The notes under the pieces: generated by a model
What the model saw: only the letters and a program-made list of their open reading frames with translations
The model's database searches: none
Told to the model about the DNA's origin: nothing
Part shown: positions 36,701-44,354 of the stretch, piece by piece
Layout: each line of letters begins with the position of its first letter
How positions within the stretch are numbered: position 1 is the first letter of the stretch
Source: Microcebus murinus
Taxonomy: Eukaryota; Chordata; Mammalia; Primates; Cheirogaleidae
Length of the DNA stretch: 64,000 bases
Assembly: GCF_040939455.1 (NCBI RefSeq)
Contig: NC_134113.1
Location: 10,836,501-10,900,500 of the forward strand
Reading direction: 5' to 3'
Translations under genes and position numbers: made by a program

Positions 36701-38708
36701 AATGACCTTCCCTCCCTCTCTCCCCTCCACCTCCTCCAGGAAGTCTTCCCAGATCTCCCTGCCCTGGCGGGAAAAGCCACTTCCTCCCATCTCCAGGTCC
36801 GTTTGCACATCTGGGTCAGGTTCTGTAGGATCTGTCTCCCCCCCCCACTTTCAGCATCACACTGTCTCCCCCTCTCTCCACCTCACCCCCACAGCCCAGA
36901 CCAGCACCCCCCGCAGGCTGAGGCCCACGGTGGGTCACTGCTGTCCCCAGCATTGCACAGCACACTGGAGGACTGTTTACAGAATGAATGGGAAGACGTA
37001 TCACTCAATGGGAGACCCCAACTCTCCCAACAAACTGCTTGTGCTGACCCCATTGCATCCCTTTCCGCCCGTGGCAGCCTCAAGAAAAACAGACCCCTAC
37101 TCACACCCCCCGACCAATATCCTGCACCAGCACAGCCCAGGCCCACCCGGGCTCCTTCTCCACTCAGCTGCTTGTCCCTGCTCGGCCACTGCCTGGCTGT
37201 GTGGCCTTGAGCAAGTCAGTCCTGGCTTCCGGTTCACCTCTGTGAGCCTCAGTTTCCTTATTGGCACCGCGGAGACAGCCACCCCTGCAACCCCAGTGTG
37301 TCAGGACACAGAGCACAAAGCAACGATGGTGGAAAGACAGAAGGCGGGGGAGGGGCTGCTCCTCAGCAGGTGCTCCCTCTGCCTCGTTGCACCCTCTCTT
37401 CTGCGGGGTAACCTTGCGCCGGGCACCACCCCTTGCTGGGCCGGGCACCACCCCTTGCTGGGTCTCAGTCTTCAGTCGCCCCCCAGACGTGTTCACTGAG
37501 CCTGTCCAGTATGGGAGCCACCTGCCCCCAACAGCCCACAGGAGAAGCAGGGGCAAGGAGAGAGCACTGGACAGGGAGTCCGAAGATAGGGAGTGGTCCT
37601 GCCTCTCCCGTGGGAAGATTTTCCCTCTCCTGGTTTCCTTTTCCCATCTGTAAGTGGGCAGCTGTTGAAATGGATAGGTGGTTCTCTAACTGTGTTCCCT
37701 GGAGCCCACGGCCTCCCCTCTCTGGGGGTCAGGGGAGCCTGGTGGGCAGGGTCAGGTTCTCTGCATGGGGTGCTGTTGAAGAAAGGGCACTTTGCTGGAC
37801 AAAGTCACAGTCACCTGGATCTGGAAAGCGGGGCGGTTCCTACCACGCCTTATATTCTAGAATTCCAGGCAATCCTGGAACTTTCTGAAACTCCAGTGCA
37901 GCAATTTGGCCTCGCTTCTGACCCTTCTCTCTGCCTCCCCCAAACACGACCTGTCTGTCCTGTTCTCTCCCTCAGCAACTGTGCAGCCTCCTCTCGCCTC
38001 TCTGTCCCCAGACTCGTGGCCCTGGTTACTGGGAGGGTCTCAGGCAGGCCCCTGCTGCTCACTCCTGGCCCTCTGCTGGCTCTGACGGTGTCCTCAGCCT
38101 CCCCAAGGCCCCTTCGACCCCTAAAGGCCAGACAGGGGCCTCAGGACCCTTGAAGGGCCAAGAGAAGCATCACTGTCACCAACATCACAACATCGTCATC
38201 TTTATCACAACAAATACATTTTCTCAGTGCCACCTCTGAGCCTTTGCACTGGCTGTTCCTTCTGCCTGGAGTGTTCGTTCCCCAGAAACTCCATAGATCG
38301 CTCCCTCCCCTCCTTCAGGTCTCTGCTCAAAGGGCATCTCGTCTTGCAGCCTCGCGGTGCCCTGCACCTCCCTTATCCCGCTTCACTTTTCTCCGTCCTA
38401 CTTGCCACCAACAGACATATGACATGGCATTACAGTTCCCGTCTGTCTCCCTGCTACAGCACAGCCCGGGAGGGCGTGCCTGCTTTGCTTGCTGCTCCGC
38501 ACCGGCCTCTGGCACACAACTGCACACCCAGCCTGAGCTCTACACGCCTGTAGCTTGCGCTGCATTTCCCACCTGTGTTCCAGCCATGTGTACACCTATT
38601 CCTTGCAGGACTCTACGAGGGCCGCACCATTATCCCCATTCTACAGGAGAGAACACCGAGGCCCAGAGACGTTGGCCCCAGGTGCTTACCTGGGTGGCAC
38701 AGGTCCAT
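12663..38708 (-). CDS. CYTH4: Cytohesin-4, 13 joined coding exons (complete)
   Basis: Exons joined in transcript order: 38708-38690, 30654-30572, 28813-28749, 27754-27688, 26209-26091, 25376-25296, 23972-23860, 22041-21893, 16902-16791, 15172-15096, 14717-14646, 14169-14015, 12735-12663. They total 1185 bases (394 residues plus TGA), equal to the human length as I recall it. Visible domains are an N-terminal coiled coil (about residues 10-60), a Sec7 domain (about 62-241) with the [15 protein letters not shown] loop and its catalytic glutamate E156, a PH domain (about 259-376) with [11 protein letters not shown], and a polybasic tail RKKKIASKQ. Cytohesins exchange GDP for GTP on ARF proteins; the PH domain and tail bind phosphoinositides and bring the enzyme to the plasma membrane. 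CYTH4 is the leukocyte-restricted paralogue. All introns are GT-AG, and I see no frameshift or premature stop. Identification rests on recalled family sequence, not a search. Confidence 0.98.
12736..14014 (-). other. CYTH4: CYTH4 intron 12
   Basis: Phase 2, 1279 bp. It contains a MIR in sense orientation at 13085-13230. The remainder is GC-rich, and its long open frames on both strands lack any recognisable domain. Confidence 0.85.
13085..13230 (+). repeat. MIR SINE in CYTH4 intron 12
   Basis: Sense MIR core 'gggcctcagtttcctcatct' with 'gtagcccggggcaagtccct' before and 'tcacagggctgctgcaaggc' after. Confidence 0.85.
14015..14169 (-). CDS. CYTH4: CYTH4 coding exon 12 (PH domain)
   Basis: It encodes residues 320-370 and two bases of R371, running from [20 protein letters not shown] to the C-terminal PH helix [12 protein letters not shown] with the conserved tryptophan W366. 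It is 155 bases long, with acceptor ccgcag and donor gtaagc. Confidence 0.98.
14170..14645 (-). other. CYTH4: CYTH4 intron 11
   Basis: Phase 0, 476 bp. It contains a short MIR remnant (about 14366-14432, minus) and otherwise GC-rich unique sequence. Confidence 0.85.
14646..14717 (-). CDS. CYTH4: CYTH4 coding exon 11 (PH domain)
   Basis: It encodes residues 296-319 ([20 protein letters not shown], then PKKP) as 24 whole codons. It is 72 bases long, phase 0 at both ends, with acceptor cctgcag and donor gtacgt. Confidence 0.97.
14718..15095 (-). other. CYTH4: CYTH4 intron 10
   Basis: Phase 0, 378 bp. A MIR in sense orientation at about 14890-15050 makes up nearly half of it. Confidence 0.85.
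14890..15050 (+). repeat. MIR SINE in CYTH4 intron 10
   Basis: Sense MIR with 'agacctgggtttaagcctgg' and 'ttatctgtaaaatgggcacg'. Confidence 0.8.
15096..15172 (-). CDS. CYTH4: CYTH4 coding exon 10 (PH phosphoinositide loop)
   Basis: It completes G270 and encodes residues 271-295 ([17 protein letters not shown], then LYYFEFTT). The junction gives Gly-Gly before RVKTWKRRW, the diglycine form that in other cytohesins favours PI(3,4,5)P3. It is 77 bases long, with acceptor ttcgcag and donor gtgagc. Confidence 0.98.
15480..15700 (-). repeat. MIR SINE in CYTH4 intron 9
   Basis: Reversed MIR with 'catcttacagatgaggagac' and 'gcagcgctgggatttggaca'. A second, weaker copy follows at about 15730-15870. 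Confidence 0.8.
16704..16751 (+). repeat. GC-rich 20-bp tandem repeat
   Basis: gcgcgtgccagcgtgtgccc occurs twice exactly (16704-16723, 16724-16743), then a partial third unit. It begins 47 nt inside intron 9 from the exon 9 donor. Confidence 0.95.
16791..16902 (-). CDS. CYTH4: CYTH4 coding exon 9 (Sec7-PH linker)
   Basis: It encodes residues 233-269 and one base of G270: [20 protein letters not shown], then [11 protein letters not shown], the first PH strand. In related cytohesins this Sec7-PH linker is autoinhibitory. It is 112 bases long, with acceptor gggacag and donor gtgaga. A GC-rich 20-bp tandem repeat starts about 47 nt into the following intron. Confidence 0.98.
17190..17229 (+). 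repeat. Alternating purine-pyrimidine (CACG)-type tract
   Basis: Forty uninterrupted alternating bases of CA/CG dinucleotides in CYTH4 intron 8, about 290 bp before the exon 9 acceptor. Confidence 0.9.
17541..17620 (+). repeat. Dispersed element, copy A
   Basis: 'ggtaatgagctctttgtcac' then 'tggaggcatgcaagccaggg' resembles stretches at 26355-26430 and 58935-59000. It looks like an old CR1/L3-type LINE 3' piece, but the family is from memory. Confidence 0.4.
20370..20650 (-). repeat. MIR SINE pieces in CYTH4 intron 8
   Basis: 'cattgcccaaggtcaccccg' and 'gccgagctgggacttgacct' mark a reversed MIR; the 5' part is interrupted or decayed. Confidence 0.7.
21130..21400 (+). repeat. L2 LINE fragment in CYTH4 intron 8
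   Basis: 'ttctagaatgtcctttccct' and 'caaggcccagctcagaaatc' then 'acctcctctgtggagtcttc' follow L2. Confidence 0.75.
21893..22041 (-). CDS. CYTH4: CYTH4 coding exon 8 (Sec7 hydrophobic groove)
   Basis: It completes D183 and encodes residues 184-232, including [15 protein letters not shown] (N196-V204 region), Sec7 motif 2 that lines the ARF-binding groove, then the C-terminal Sec7 helices to PEEQLR. It is 149 bases long, with acceptor ccacag and donor gtaaga. Confidence 0.98.
22042..23859 (-). other. CYTH4: CYTH4 intron 7
   Basis: Phase 1, 1818 bp. It holds MIR/L2 pieces at 22780-22870, 22895-23060 and 23090-23150, and an L2 piece at about 23440-23720. Confidence 0.85.
23440..23720 (+). repeat. 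L2 LINE fragment in CYTH4 intron 7
   Basis: 'ccctattcagaccccacttc' and 'ctccaagaagtcattccaga' are the L2 3'-region signature. Confidence 0.75.
23860..23972 (-). CDS. CYTH4: CYTH4 coding exon 7 (Sec7 catalytic loop)
   Basis: It encodes residues 145 (split) to 182 plus one base of D183. It holds [15 protein letters not shown], with the 'glutamic finger' E156 that Sec7 GEFs insert into the ARF nucleotide pocket, so catalysis should be intact. It is 113 bases long, with acceptor ccccag and donor gtgctg. Confidence 0.98.
24320..24535 (+). repeat. L2 LINE 3' end in CYTH4 intron 6
   Basis: 'aagttccccgagggcgaggg' to 'tgattgagtgaatgaatgaa' follows the L2 3' terminus. Confidence 0.75.
24695..24950 (-). 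repeat. MIR SINE, well preserved
   Basis: It contains the reversed MIR core 'cagatgaggaaactgaggca' and both flanks ('tgagtggtagagctgggatt', 'ttactatgaatcag'). It is the most complete MIR in the window. Confidence 0.88.
25296..25376 (-). CDS. CYTH4: CYTH4 coding exon 6
   Basis: It encodes residues 118 (split) to 145 (split), with [20 protein letters not shown] in the middle of Sec7. It is 81 bases long, with acceptor cccag and donor gtgagc. Confidence 0.98.
25571..25635 (+). repeat. Inverted repeat, left arm (CYTH4 intron 5)
   Basis: 65 bp from gcaggccctcgcacccctt to ctctggctttg. The reverse complement recurs at 25970-26034 with three substitutions and no gaps. Confidence 0.97.
25970..26034 (-). 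repeat. Inverted repeat, right arm (CYTH4 intron 5)
   Basis: Reverse complement of the left arm at 62 of 65 positions. It ends 57 bp before the exon 5 donor boundary at 26091. Confidence 0.97.
26091..26209 (-). CDS. CYTH4: CYTH4 coding exon 5
   Basis: It encodes residues 79-117 and two bases of R118: early Sec7 helices including [20 protein letters not shown] and TAIGTYLGE. It is 119 bases long, with acceptor ctccag and donor gtaagg. The human protein has Y-F-I-E where this has Y-L-T-E (human sequence recalled). Confidence 0.98.
26355..26430 (+). repeat. Dispersed element, copy B
   Basis: 'gctgagctctccatcactgg' then 'aggcgtgcaaagaaagctgg' aligns with copy A. Confidence 0.4.
27240..27263 (+). 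other. G-quadruplex-type run
   Basis: Pattern G5-T-G5-T-G4-AGCA-G3 with loops of 1, 1 and 4 bases, the strongest G4-type run I noticed. It is on the strand opposite the CYTH4 transcript, in intron 4. Confidence 0.7.
27688..27754 (-). CDS. CYTH4: CYTH4 coding exon 4
   Basis: It completes S56 and encodes residues 57-78 ([22 protein letters not shown]), the linker from the coiled coil into the start of Sec7. It is 67 bases long, with acceptor tccacag and donor gtgggc. Confidence 0.97.
27755..28748 (-). other. CYTH4: CYTH4 intron 3
   Basis: Phase 2, 994 bp. It contains a MIR remnant in minus orientation at about 28215-28310. Long plus-strand open frames here are GC-rich shadows. Confidence 0.85.
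28749..28813 (-). CDS. CYTH4: CYTH4 coding exon 3
   Basis: It encodes residues 35-55 ([21 protein letters not shown]) and two bases of S56, the second half of the coiled coil. It is 65 bases long, with acceptor cccacag and donor gtgagg. Confidence 0.97.
28814..30571 (-). other. CYTH4: CYTH4 intron 2
   Basis: Phase 0, 1758 bp, GC-rich. A weak MIR/L2-type stretch lies at about 29720-29800. Nothing else is recognised. Confidence 0.85.
30572..30654 (-). CDS. CYTH4: CYTH4 coding exon 2
   Basis: It encodes residues 7 (split) to 34, including [17 protein letters not shown], the first part of the coiled coil used in cytohesin dimers and adaptor binding. It is 83 bases long, with acceptor ccgcag and donor gtgagt. 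The frame stays open into both introns, so the unspliced ORF is longer than the exon. Confidence 0.97.
33800..33930 (-). repeat. MIR SINE in CYTH4 intron 1
   Basis: 'gacactgaggctcagaaagg', 'tcaggtgacttgtcccaggt' and 'agtgctaggatccaaacccc' are reversed MIR. Confidence 0.8.
34500..34960 (+). repeat. L2 LINE fragment in CYTH4 intron 1
   Basis: 'ggcctttgcacaggctgttc' then 'cctgtgcccaggatgccctt' and surrounding pyrimidine-rich text are L2-type. Confidence 0.7.
37418..37461 (+). repeat. Perfect 22-bp tandem duplication
   Basis: The unit beginning gccgggcaccaccccttgct is repeated exactly (37418-37439, 37440-37461) in CYTH4 intron 1. Confidence 0.97.
38230..38540 (+). repeat. L2 LINE fragment in CYTH4 intron 1
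   Basis: 'tttgcactggctgttccttc' then 'tgcctggagtgttcgttccc' and 'ggtctctgctcaaagggcat' are L2-type. Confidence 0.8.
38570..38685 (-). repeat. MIR SINE ending next to the CYTH4 exon 1 donor
   Basis: 'cattatccccattctacagg' then 'gagagaacaccgaggcccag' is reversed MIR; the recognisable part stops within about 10-20 bp of the exon 1 splice donor (38688-38689). Confidence 0.6.
38690..38708 (-). CDS. CYTH4: CYTH4 coding exon 1
   Basis: It encodes MDLCHP plus the first base of D7 (19 coding bases, phase 1 donor gtaagc). This ATG was chosen because the peptide matches the recalled CYTH4 N-terminus and splices in frame to exon 2. The start context is moderate: C at -3 and G at +4. The 5' UTR continues to higher coordinates in the same exon, with no acceptor needed. 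Confidence 0.93.
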
Positions 38709-38824
38709 CTGAAGCCCTCAGGGGAGAGGTGGCTTGTGCTCCCGTTGTCCCGCAGACCCAGCTGCTGCTCGGGCTGGCCAGGCAGGGGTGCGTCACCTTG
38801 CCTGTAAGAGGCCCCTTCCTGCTA

Positions 38825-38833
38825 GCCCCGCCC
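38825..38833 (+). promoter_or_regulatory. GC box (Sp1-type) in CYTH4 promoter
   Basis: GCCCCGCCC on plus reads GGGCGGGGC in the CYTH4 sense, about 120 bp upstream of the ATG. Confidence 0.45.
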
Positions 38834-38846
38834 AGCCCTGTGTGGG

Positions 38847-38854
38847 GAGGAAGT
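38847..38854 (+). promoter_or_regulatory. PU.1/ETS-like site in CYTH4 promoter
   Basis: GAGGAAGT matches the PU.1 core (GAGGAAGT), about 140 bp upstream of the CYTH4 ATG. PU.1 is the usual driver of TATA-less myeloid and B-cell promoters, which fits CYTH4 expression. Motif match only. Confidence 0.5.
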
Positions 38855-39040
38855 AAGTCCTGGCCCGCTGGGGTCTCATGCACAGGCTCTTGACACAGCA
38901 GCACTTCCTAAAAACTGGCGGAGTTTCGAGCGGCAGGGACCTTAGCAATCGGGGTGTGAGCAAGGGAGGGACAGAGACGAAAGAGACAGCTGGGAGAGGG
39001 AGGGGCCGATAAAAAGAGCAAGACAGTGAGACAGAGAGAA

Positions 39041-39115
39041 ACATGCACACATGCACACGCACACACATACATGCACATGCATGCGCACTCATGCACATAC
39101 ATGCGCATGCATGCG
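39041..39115 (+). repeat. Alternating purine-pyrimidine (ATGCAC)-type tract
   Basis: 39041-39088 alternates purine and pyrimidine without a break for 48 nt, and a second run of 26 nt follows (39090-39115). It is about 330 bp upstream of the CYTH4 ATG and is Z-DNA-prone by base pattern. Confidence 0.9.
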
Positions 39116-41044
39116 GACGCATGTGCACACACCGAGGGACGGACACTGATGAACCTTCTCCAGGGGACCATGGGCGTTTACTCAGCCGTCTCCCCACATA
39201 CAAACCAAAGAAACACCCAGCTCGGACAGTCCTGTATGTTCCGCCCCACAAGCTCACTTGCAACTCCCACATGAGAAAAGGCAAATTAATTCAGTGCTAA
39301 GAAGGGCTTTGCTTCCGTTCAAAGAAGGGCTTTTTCCATGTCTAGTGACCAGCTGGGTAATACAGTCAGTTTTTCTTTTCCCAGAGGCTGCTAGGAAACT
39401 CACTGTCAAATGTGAAGCTGAGCCACTGCTGTTCTATTATGCCGTAAGGACTCTGGGGCCGGGCTCAGCTGCGCGGCTGCCAGCTCTGCCCTCACGACTG
39501 TGCGGACGTGGGCCAGTCGCTTATCCGCGGTGAGCCTCGTTTTGCTGGCCTGTGAGAGGGGACAGACAGTGGCCACCTCAGGGTTTGAAAAAATACAGTG
39601 AGGTGACATGTGGGAGATGCCTGGGACAGAGTAGGTGCTCTGTAAACACGTTCTTCTTCGGTTAAAATTTAAAATGTTATTGCTCGTGCCTTTTCTGGCA
39701 GATTGATTCAATCCTTTATGGAAAAAGGTGTGGTGCAAAGAAATAGCTGTAAGATAAAAGCCCATTCACGGTGACCTCACGGCACGTACCGGTCTGTTCA
39801 TCTCTTTCTCCGTCAGTCTGGAGGCCCTGGGAGCTCAAGGCCGAGTTTGTGTCCTGGTGACTGGAAAAGTCCTGGGGACATAGTGGGTGTGGGGGTGTGG
39901 AATGAAGGAAGGAATGAATGAAGGGAACATAGGGGAGATGGTGCGGTTAAGCAAAAACAGGCTACTTTGTCCACTTTTTGCACTGTGTGGGGGCATAAAT
40001 CACCTCCGAGCCCCTCCCCTTCATAATTTTCTCTTCTTTTTTCTCAAGGACTCAGAGCTGGTGACAGAGTCTGGGGGCTGGCAGGGTGGGACACGGCTGC
40101 ATCTTGGGACAGCTGAGGTGTGGGCTGTGAGACCGAGCTGCGAGCGGGGCTCCTGAGGCACGGGGCTCTCCAGATATGCCTGCTCCCCCAGCCCTGTCAC
40201 TCCTCCTCCAGGGTGGCCATAAGATTTGCTGGGAAGCAGTCACAGGGGCAGAGGGACAGAGGCAGCGGGACCCAGGCGAGGGTCTGTGACTGGGCAGTCC
40301 CCAGGCAGGGATGGGGCCCAGGGCAGCTCTGATGTCCAAGGTCACTTCTAGGAATTGCCCCCAACAGGGAGGCTCCTCCCAGCATCACTGATAGCGAGTG
40401 AATTTGGGAAGAGTCTCGGTGCTGCGTCCCGGCGAGGGGTCAGTGAGGGTCATTAAGGCGAATAACGGTGATGTAGAATTCAAGCGTCTGCCTTCCGTTG
40501 TAGTAAAAGTGACCCACACCACCGGCTTAAACTGGAACTCACTGGCTGGGTCCCTGGAGACTCTGGAAGGGCGTTGGCCTGGGGACACGGACACCAGAGA
40601 CTAGATGTCCTTGCTCATCTCCCCTCTCTCTTTCTCCCAGCTCCAGGCTCGTATCACATCACCTTTGCCTTCAGAGAGAGGGCCGGACAAAAAGAAAATT
40701 CTCAGGGCAACGCTTTGGTTGGCCAGGCCTGGGCCACGTGCCCATCTCTGGAACAACCGTGGCAACAGCAGGGGAGAAACACTGAGATGGCCCAGCCACG
40801 GCCAGAGGGAGGCGAGGGGCTGCACGGCCCCACCAGAGCCGCAGGGAGAAGGCATTTTCTTAGAAGCAAGAAAAGTGGGCAGGGCAGAACTGCAGGCCTC
40901 CACGCTGGCTATTTTCGGTGAGTTTTTATCTTTTTAGTTTCTCTTGTTTCTATTACGCCGATGATTCTGATTACACTGATTAGCATGGAAACTTTCTTGA
41001 ACACAGAACTGAGAGTGTGTGTGTTCACGTACAGCGGGACAGGG

Positions 41045-41230
41045 GCCCAGACGCTGGAGCCAGACTGCCCGGGTTCAAGTCCCGACCCTGCCACTCTGCC
41101 CCGTCTCTTAGGCGATTGACGTAGCCTCCCTGAGCCTCATCTGCACAATGGGTATAACTGGAGTGCTTGCCCCCCTCACTGGTGTGGGGATTAGATGAGT
41201 TAAGCCACGTCAAGCTCGCCCGAGCAGTGC
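41045..41230 (+). repeat. MIR SINE
   Basis: Sense MIR with 'gagccagactgcccgggttc', 'ctccctgagcctcatctgca' and 'gggattagatgagttaagcc'. Confidence 0.85.
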
Positions 41231-42072
41231 ATGGCGAGCCGCGGGCTCTGCTAGCTGCTAGCCGTTGGGGATGCCCGGAGCGGGGGCTGCCAGCTGAATG
41301 CCCACAGGGGTCAGAACCGTAAGTGAATGAGGGACGTGGGCCCACCTGGGGACACAGCAGGGCATGGTGGGGACTGTGGCGAAACGGAGAGGCTTGTCTT
41401 ACAGGAGTGGGCAGCTGGTCCTCAGCCTTAGCTGACTGCCACGGGAAGGGACAGCACAGGACGCCTGGATTTATAAATTTTTGTTGTGATAAAAACAATC
41501 CTTTAGTTTAACAAAATTGTAAAATGCTCAGTTGGAAAACATGGTTAACGCCCTCAAAATGGGATGGATCTGGGCCATGGCACACGCATTCACCACTGTG
41601 GGGACAGACACTGTCTCTGTGCTGCGGCATTTAAGGCGATTTTAACCTTCTTTGCACCTTCTATGTATTTAGATGTTTTATTTGACAACATCAACAACAA
41701 AAGAGAGGACAGGAGCTGCAGGGGAACGGGGCCGGGGAGCATGCGCAGCGAAGGCAGAGAGGGTGACAGCCAGGTCCGCCGTGCTTGGGGCAGCCCAGGA
41801 CAGTCTCCACGTGTTCATGGGGACCAGCCTTAACCTCCAGCAGGGGTGAGCAGGGCGGGGCCACAGCGCATCCTCCACAGTGGAGTTCCATGCAGGGGAG
41901 CCCTGTCCTGCCCGAGGAGCCCTGGACTTGGGTCCGAATCCCAACTCTCCCTGTGTGGCCTGGGGCATGTGGCTTTACCCTCTGACTTTGCTTCTTACGT
42001 GCAAAGGGAAGGTAATGGTGCCTGCTTCTGTCCCGTGTAGAGGAAGAGATTGCCAAAGCAAAACGCGTGAAG

Positions 42073-42073
<1 letters not shown>

Positions 42074-42123
<50 letters not shown>
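42074..42123 (+). repeat. (AC)25 microsatellite
   Basis: Fifty bases of uninterrupted AC, likely polymorphic and Z-DNA-prone. It accounts for the VCVCVC run in a spurious minus-strand open frame. Confidence 0.98.
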
Positions 42124-42124
<1 letters not shown>

Positions 42125-43489
42125 ATCTAGCCTCACAGGTGTGCTCCGCACAGCGCGGGTGTCTGGCCACGGCTGTGCCTGCTGGTGGGGTCTCTAAGTG
42201 CGTCCACCCGAGCGTGAGACTCAGGTGGTGGGGTTTCAAATAGACGGCACATTTCAGGTGACGGCCGATATTCCACACTAAGTAGATGCCAGGGGCTGTG
42301 AGTGCAAACGCGGTGGCAAGCTGAGTGCTGGGTGCTGGGGACAGGACATGAAACAGCTGCCTCCAGTGCTGTGACGAGCCCAGGGGGCGGCGAGGCCCTG
42401 ACCCACTCCCTGGGCCTCGCTGTCTGCAGTCCTGGCTATCTGGCGAGGAAGGGAAGAACACGAGGGACCTCTGTGAGGAGCAGGTGGGAGGATGGTGTTC
42501 CTGCCCTAAGGAACAGCACGTGCAAAGGCTCGGAGGCTTGAGGTGGGATGGGGCTGGGACGTGGCACACGTCTGGGCTGGATCTCGTTCTGTCTGGGGTC
42601 TCTCCCTCTCCTGCCCCACCCTGAGCCTCACCCCTCCACTCAGCAGCTCCCTGACCCCATTTCCCCTTTCCAAGCAGGCGGCGGCAGTTTCGGGAAGCGG
42701 CCCTTTTCTCCCGGGGACAGGAAGGCACACTCACACACCAAGTGCACGTGCATGCCGGGGGCACGAGGAGGGGCCCAGGCTGGCTGCAGCGGGGGCCTGG
42801 AGGGAGCAGAAGGTCTCCTGTGGGCCCAGGAGGCCGGGTTGTGGGGTGGGAGGGAGGGCTGAGGTCCCAGATAAGCTGGAGGCAGTGTCCTGCTGTGTCA
42901 CACTCCCTCGAGGTCACCAGCCACTGCTGCAGTTCCAGGCGTCTCACATGGGCTCCCCTCGTCCCCTTTGGTCCGGGTGGGTCAGTGCTCACTTCAGGAC
43001 ACAAGGGATTCTGGGTAATGGAGCCCCTGGCGTTTGCTGCGTCAGGGTGGGAGGTGGGGAGGAAGGGGCTGCTAGTAGGACCGTAGGAGGGCCGGCCTGT
43101 GGGGCCCTGGAGGGGCTGCCAGGGGACCAGCACGGAGGGGGTAGCGGAGAGACAGGAGGGAACGCAGGTGTGGTTGGGAGGCAGTGGGCAGAGACCCGGC
43201 TGCCTGCGGGGAGGGAGGCGAGTGTCAGCAGCAGGGAGGGTGGGGGTGGGCAGCAGCCAGGCAGGGGTAGGTGGGGAGGTGAAGAAGTGGAGGGAGCGAG
43301 GGGGCCCGGGGAACAGGTGGGTGCTCCAGAGCCCAAGGGGTGGGGTAGGAGAGTGTTTCTAAGACAAGAGTGACTTTACATAAGTGGAGCTGCAAGAGGA
43401 GGAGGAGAGGCAGCCAGGGAGGAAGGGCCGAGGAGGATTCCGGTGGGAGGGGAAGGCTGGAAGCTGCCATCCTCCTGCCTGAGGGCATC

Positions 43490-43585
43490 TCTTCTCCCCA
43501 TTTTACAGACCAGGAAACTGAGGTCCAGAGAGTTGCTGCAGCTGCTCACAGTTGCCACTTGCAGGCAGGATTCCAGCCCAGAGTT
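43490..43585 (-). repeat. MIR SINE
   Basis: 'ccattttacagaccaggaaa' then 'ctgaggtccagagagttgct' is reversed MIR core. Confidence 0.75.
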
Positions 43586-44085
43586 TGCCTCTGACTTGTG
43601 AGTTATCGTTAGGGTTGAGTCATCTTTCTGGGACTAGTTCTAGTTCTTTTGCGGCCACTCCTTTTGAGTTTGTGTGTCTGTCAAAAGATTGAAATCTGAT
43701 ACTTCAGTGTTTAAACTTGTGCCAGCTTCAGTCTGCCACGGAGTCTCATTGTCTGCTCAGAGGTGGGATTGCAGAGCGTCCACAAAATGATCTGTTTGCA
43801 CGTTTCCTCTTGGCCCCTCCGTGCCCTCTTCTGCCACTCGGGTCTCATCCCTTGGCTTCTGTGTCCACAAGGGGCCCTGGGGTGTGGGGGAGGCGGGGGC
43901 AGGCCAGGGCTGCCCAGCTGCATCGGGCTGGAGTCCTGGCCTGGGGGTTGCCACACCACCCAGAAATCCCCCGACCCCAGGGCAGTGCTGGGGTTCCCTG
44001 GGACCTCCTGCTTTGACAACGGACTGGTCAGAGCTATTTCTGTGGGCCCCGAGGGCCAGGCTGGGTGTTTCACAAAGGTGCCCAG

Positions 44086-44354
44086 GCCAGGCACAGTGGC
44101 TCACACCTGTAATCCTAGCACTCTGGGAGGCCAAGGAGGGAGGATTGCTTGAGGTCAGGAGTTTGAGACCAACCTGAGCAAGAGTGAGACTCCATCTTTA
44201 TAAAAAATAGAAAAGTTAGCTGGGCGTGGTGACACACACCTGTAGTCCCAGCTACTTGGGAAGTAGGAGGATCGCTTGAGCCCAGGAGTTTGAGTTTGCA
44301 GTGAGCTACGATGATGCCACGGCACTCTAGCCTGGGTGACAGAGTGAGACTGAA
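44086..44354 (+). mobile_element. Alu SINE with target-site duplication
   Basis: Dimeric Alu-type element from 'ggccaggcacagtggctcac' to 'agagtgagactg', with the left-arm 'gagcaagagtgagac' and right-arm 'gatgatgccacggcactcta' variants I associate with strepsirrhine Alus. It is flanked by AAAGGTGCCCAG (44074-44085) and AAAGGTACCCAG (44355-44366), a 12-bp duplication with one mismatch. The A-tail is very short. Confidence 0.9.

Larger units (their letters stand above)
30655..38689 (-). other. CYTH4: CYTH4 intron 1 (8.0 kb)
   Basis: Phase 1 intron with no other gene visible. It holds MIR-type pieces at 31005-31130, 33800-33930, 37165-37300 and 38570-38685, and L2-type pieces at 31300-31560, 34500-34960, 36710-36840 and 38230-38540. 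It also has a perfect 22-bp tandem duplication at 37418-37461. I see nothing recognisable in 31700-33700 or 35200-36600 apart from GC-rich unique sequence. Confidence 0.85.
38709..38925 (-). promoter_or_regulatory. CYTH4: CYTH4 5' UTR and core promoter region (predicted)
   Basis: The sequence directly upstream of the ATG is moderately GC-rich, with no TATA box. It has a GC box (38825-38833), an ETS-type AGGAAGG on the minus strand at about 38814-38820, a PU.1-like GAGGAAGT (38847-38854, plus strand) and another ETS-type AGGAAGTG at about 38904-38911 (minus). The start site is not visible; I infer it lies around 38800-38900. Confidence 0.55.

Noticed and set aside
42074..42123. Considered whether the CA tract or other direct repeats could be a CRISPR array
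   Set aside because: It is a simple dinucleotide microsatellite without spacers, in a mammalian genome.
41691..43133. 480-codon open frame on the minus strand
   Set aside because: It crosses the (AC)25 repeat, giving a VCVCVC run, and a MIR. It has no domain and lies in intergenic GC-rich DNA.
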